Assembly: GCA_030151865.1 (NCBI GenBank)
Contig: JASLCK010000410.1
Coordinates: forward strand, 1-7,330
Length of the DNA stretch: 7,330 nt
Source of the DNA: Rhodospirillaceae bacterium
Lineage (GTDB): Bacteria > Pseudomonadota > Alphaproteobacteria > Rhodospirillales > Magnetospirillaceae
Direction: 5' to 3'
Under the pieces are notes generated by a model that was not told the origin of the DNA, ran no database searches, and saw only the letters and a program-made list of their open reading frames with translations. Both the position numbers and the translations under genes were made by a program. Positions 6,728-7,330 of the stretch are shown here, in pieces (positions within the stretch are counted from its first letter, which is position 1; each line of letters opens with the position of its first letter).

Positions 6728-6930
6728 TTATCGCATCATGGCCTGAGTAAAACGTTCGCCGAATTGAATGGCGAACTGAGCCTTGACCATATTCCATTCC
6801 CGTGCGGGTACGGTCCATTCTTTTTCAGCGCGGTTCAAGACCAGAAAGAGAAGTTTGAGGGCCGCGTCGTCATTTGGGAAATGGCCTTTTGCGCGCACGG
6901 CACGACGCAGTTTGCTATTCAGTGCCTCAG
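6728..6930 (-). pseudogene. IS256-family (mutator-type) transposase, C-terminal fragment
   Basis: On the - strand, about 67 codons ending in TAA (6728-6730) read EALNSKLRRAVRAKGHFPND, then DAALKLLFLVLNRAEKEWTV, REWNMVKAQFAIQFGERF and a short tail. EALNSKLRRAVRARGHFP and QFAI.FGERF are hallmarks of the C-terminus of IS256-type transposases. The match stops abruptly before the Glu codon at 6926-6928: the expected preceding TNAI residues are missing and no transposase-like reading continues in any frame I checked. Most of the protein, including the first catalytic Asp residues, is therefore absent. The frame itself is undamaged, so this fragment looks younger than the IS630 piece it interrupts. 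Confidence 0.85.
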
Positions 6931-6975
6931 AGCCGCATAGCCGACCGGCATCGCTGCCTCTGGAAGGCGGCGATC

Positions 6976-7068
6976 ATGAAAAACCGTCACAAGACCCGAA
7001 AGTGGTTTTCCCTGGCCAGCGGGCATGAATATCGATTCCCAAACATGAAAATCGATAACCATCAATGA
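6976..7068 (+). CDS. Possible small ORF, 30 residues, unrecognised
   Basis: An ATG at 6976 has a good Shine-Dalgarno-like GGAAGGCGG (6962-6970) five nt upstream and opens a 30-codon frame beginning MKNRHKTRKWFSLASGHEYR. The product would be small and basic, with no membrane segment or known motif. It lies just beyond the broken IS256 fragment, so it may be chance or leftover coding sequence. Confidence 0.2.
   Translation: MKNRHKTRKWFSLASGHEYRFPNMKIDNHQ
7030..7057. repeat. Short inverted repeat TATCGATT / AATCGATA
   Basis: Perfect 8-nt arms (7030-7037 and 7050-7057) enclose a 12-nt loop in otherwise unexplained sequence between the IS fragment and the tRNA. There is no T-run, so it is not a terminator. 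It could be an operator-like site or chance. Confidence 0.2.
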
Positions 7069-7077
7069 TGAAGGGCG

Positions 7078-7251
7078 ATGACGTCGCACGAGGAGCGGAT
7101 TTATACCTTTCGGCCTATAGATACCACCCGACGGAATTCCGGCTACGCTGATTTTGTACGCGAGATTTTGCTCCCGCTTGATTCCGATATGATTCCGGAC
7201 ATGGTTTTGGGGAAGCGGGTTTTAGAATCGAAAACGCCGCTAGATGCTTGA
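7078..7251 (+). CDS. Possible small ORF, 57 residues, unrecognised
   Basis: The frame from ATG 7078 to TGA 7249-7251 would encode a mixed-charge 57-residue protein starting MTSHEERIYTFRPIDTTRRN and containing GYADFVREILLPLDSDMIPD. It looks protein-like in composition but I recognise no family. AAGGG at 7071-7075 is only 2 nt from the ATG, too close for a normal ribosome site. The last codons run through the left arm and loop of the tRNA terminator, an argument against a selected gene. It could be the head of a gene truncated by rearrangement. Confidence 0.25.
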   Translation: MTSHEERIYTFRPIDTTRRNSGYADFVREILLPLDSDMIPDMVLGKRVLESKTPLDA

Positions 7252-7263
7252 TCTAGCGGCGTT
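7231..7263 (-). terminator. Rho-independent terminator of the tRNA-fMet transcript
   Basis: Perfect 13-bp arms (7233-7245 and 7251-7263, AACGCCGCTAGAT / ATCTAGCGGCGTT) enclose a 5-nt loop. On the - strand it begins 5 nt after the tRNA CCA end and is followed by TTTT (7231-7234). The + strand side is also followed by a T-rich run (7265-7269), so it may work in both directions. Confidence 0.9.
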
Positions 7264-7268
7264 ATTTT

Positions 7269-7330
<62 letters not shown>

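Larger units (their letters stand above)
6691..6930 (-). mobile_element. IS256-family element remnant inserted in an IS630-family element remnant
   Basis: One terminal repeat plus the transposase 3' end remain. The terminus abuts the IS630 coding remnant at 6690/6691, so the IS256-type element landed in the IS630 gene. The distal part was later lost, with a break near 6930. Confidence 0.7.

Noticed and set aside
6406..6750. 114-codon + strand ORF over the IS region.
   Set aside because: It is the antisense of the IS630 and IS256 transposase remnants, whose - strand readings are clearly the real ones.
7134..7142. GGAATTCCG near 7134, which repeats part of the IS256-type terminus at 6700-6708.
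   Set aside because: Only this palindromic core is shared and flanking bases differ, so it is not a second IS end.

Overview
The window looks like chromosomal DNA from an alphaproteobacterium, possibly a Rhodospirillales-like organism (e.g. near Magnetospirillum). That placement is a judgement from the GC-rich, C/G-ending codons of the first 4.3 kb and from the sequence of the initiator tRNA at the right edge. It is not a database result.

Left part (1-4361): a tight, co-directional five-gene run on the + strand that ends at a strong intrinsic terminator. The order is an acyl-CoA dehydrogenase of the ACAD10/ACAD11 type (5' end off the window), an APH-fold phosphotransferase of the type fused to that dehydrogenase in animal ACAD10/11, a histidine-phosphatase-superfamily protein, and two short-chain dehydrogenases/reductases (SDRs). 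Spacings are -1, 3, 20 and 20 nt. Kinase plus this dehydrogenase class is the pair used by mammalian ACAD10/11 and by the LvaA/LvaC step of bacterial levulinate catabolism, where a hydroxyacyl-CoA (e.g. 4-hydroxy) is phosphorylated and the phosphate eliminated so that beta-oxidation can proceed. The run is therefore best read as an accessory hydroxy-fatty-acid or lactone-derived acid catabolism operon. The phosphatase-like protein and the two SDRs are partners of unknown exact role.

Middle (4362-6399): a 226-nt intergenic stretch, then one long, visibly AT-rich gene for a membrane O-acyltransferase (acyltransferase-3 domain fused to a C-terminal SGNH domain). Its composition and codon use differ sharply from the operon, suggesting horizontal acquisition; the likely role is O-acetylation of a surface polysaccharide.

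Right part (6400-7330): remnants of two insertion sequences on the - strand. A decayed 3' end of an IS630-family transposase lies immediately after the acyltransferase stop codon. It is cut at 6690/6691 by the terminal repeat and transposase 3' end of an IS256-family element, which is itself truncated near 6930. About 330 nt follow with only two small, unrecognised + strand ORFs. Next come a perfect 13-bp terminator hairpin and, on the - strand, the 3' part of an initiator tRNA-fMet gene running off the right edge. The acyltransferase and IS debris thus sit between a housekeeping tRNA and a metabolic operon, as expected of a small accessory insertion.
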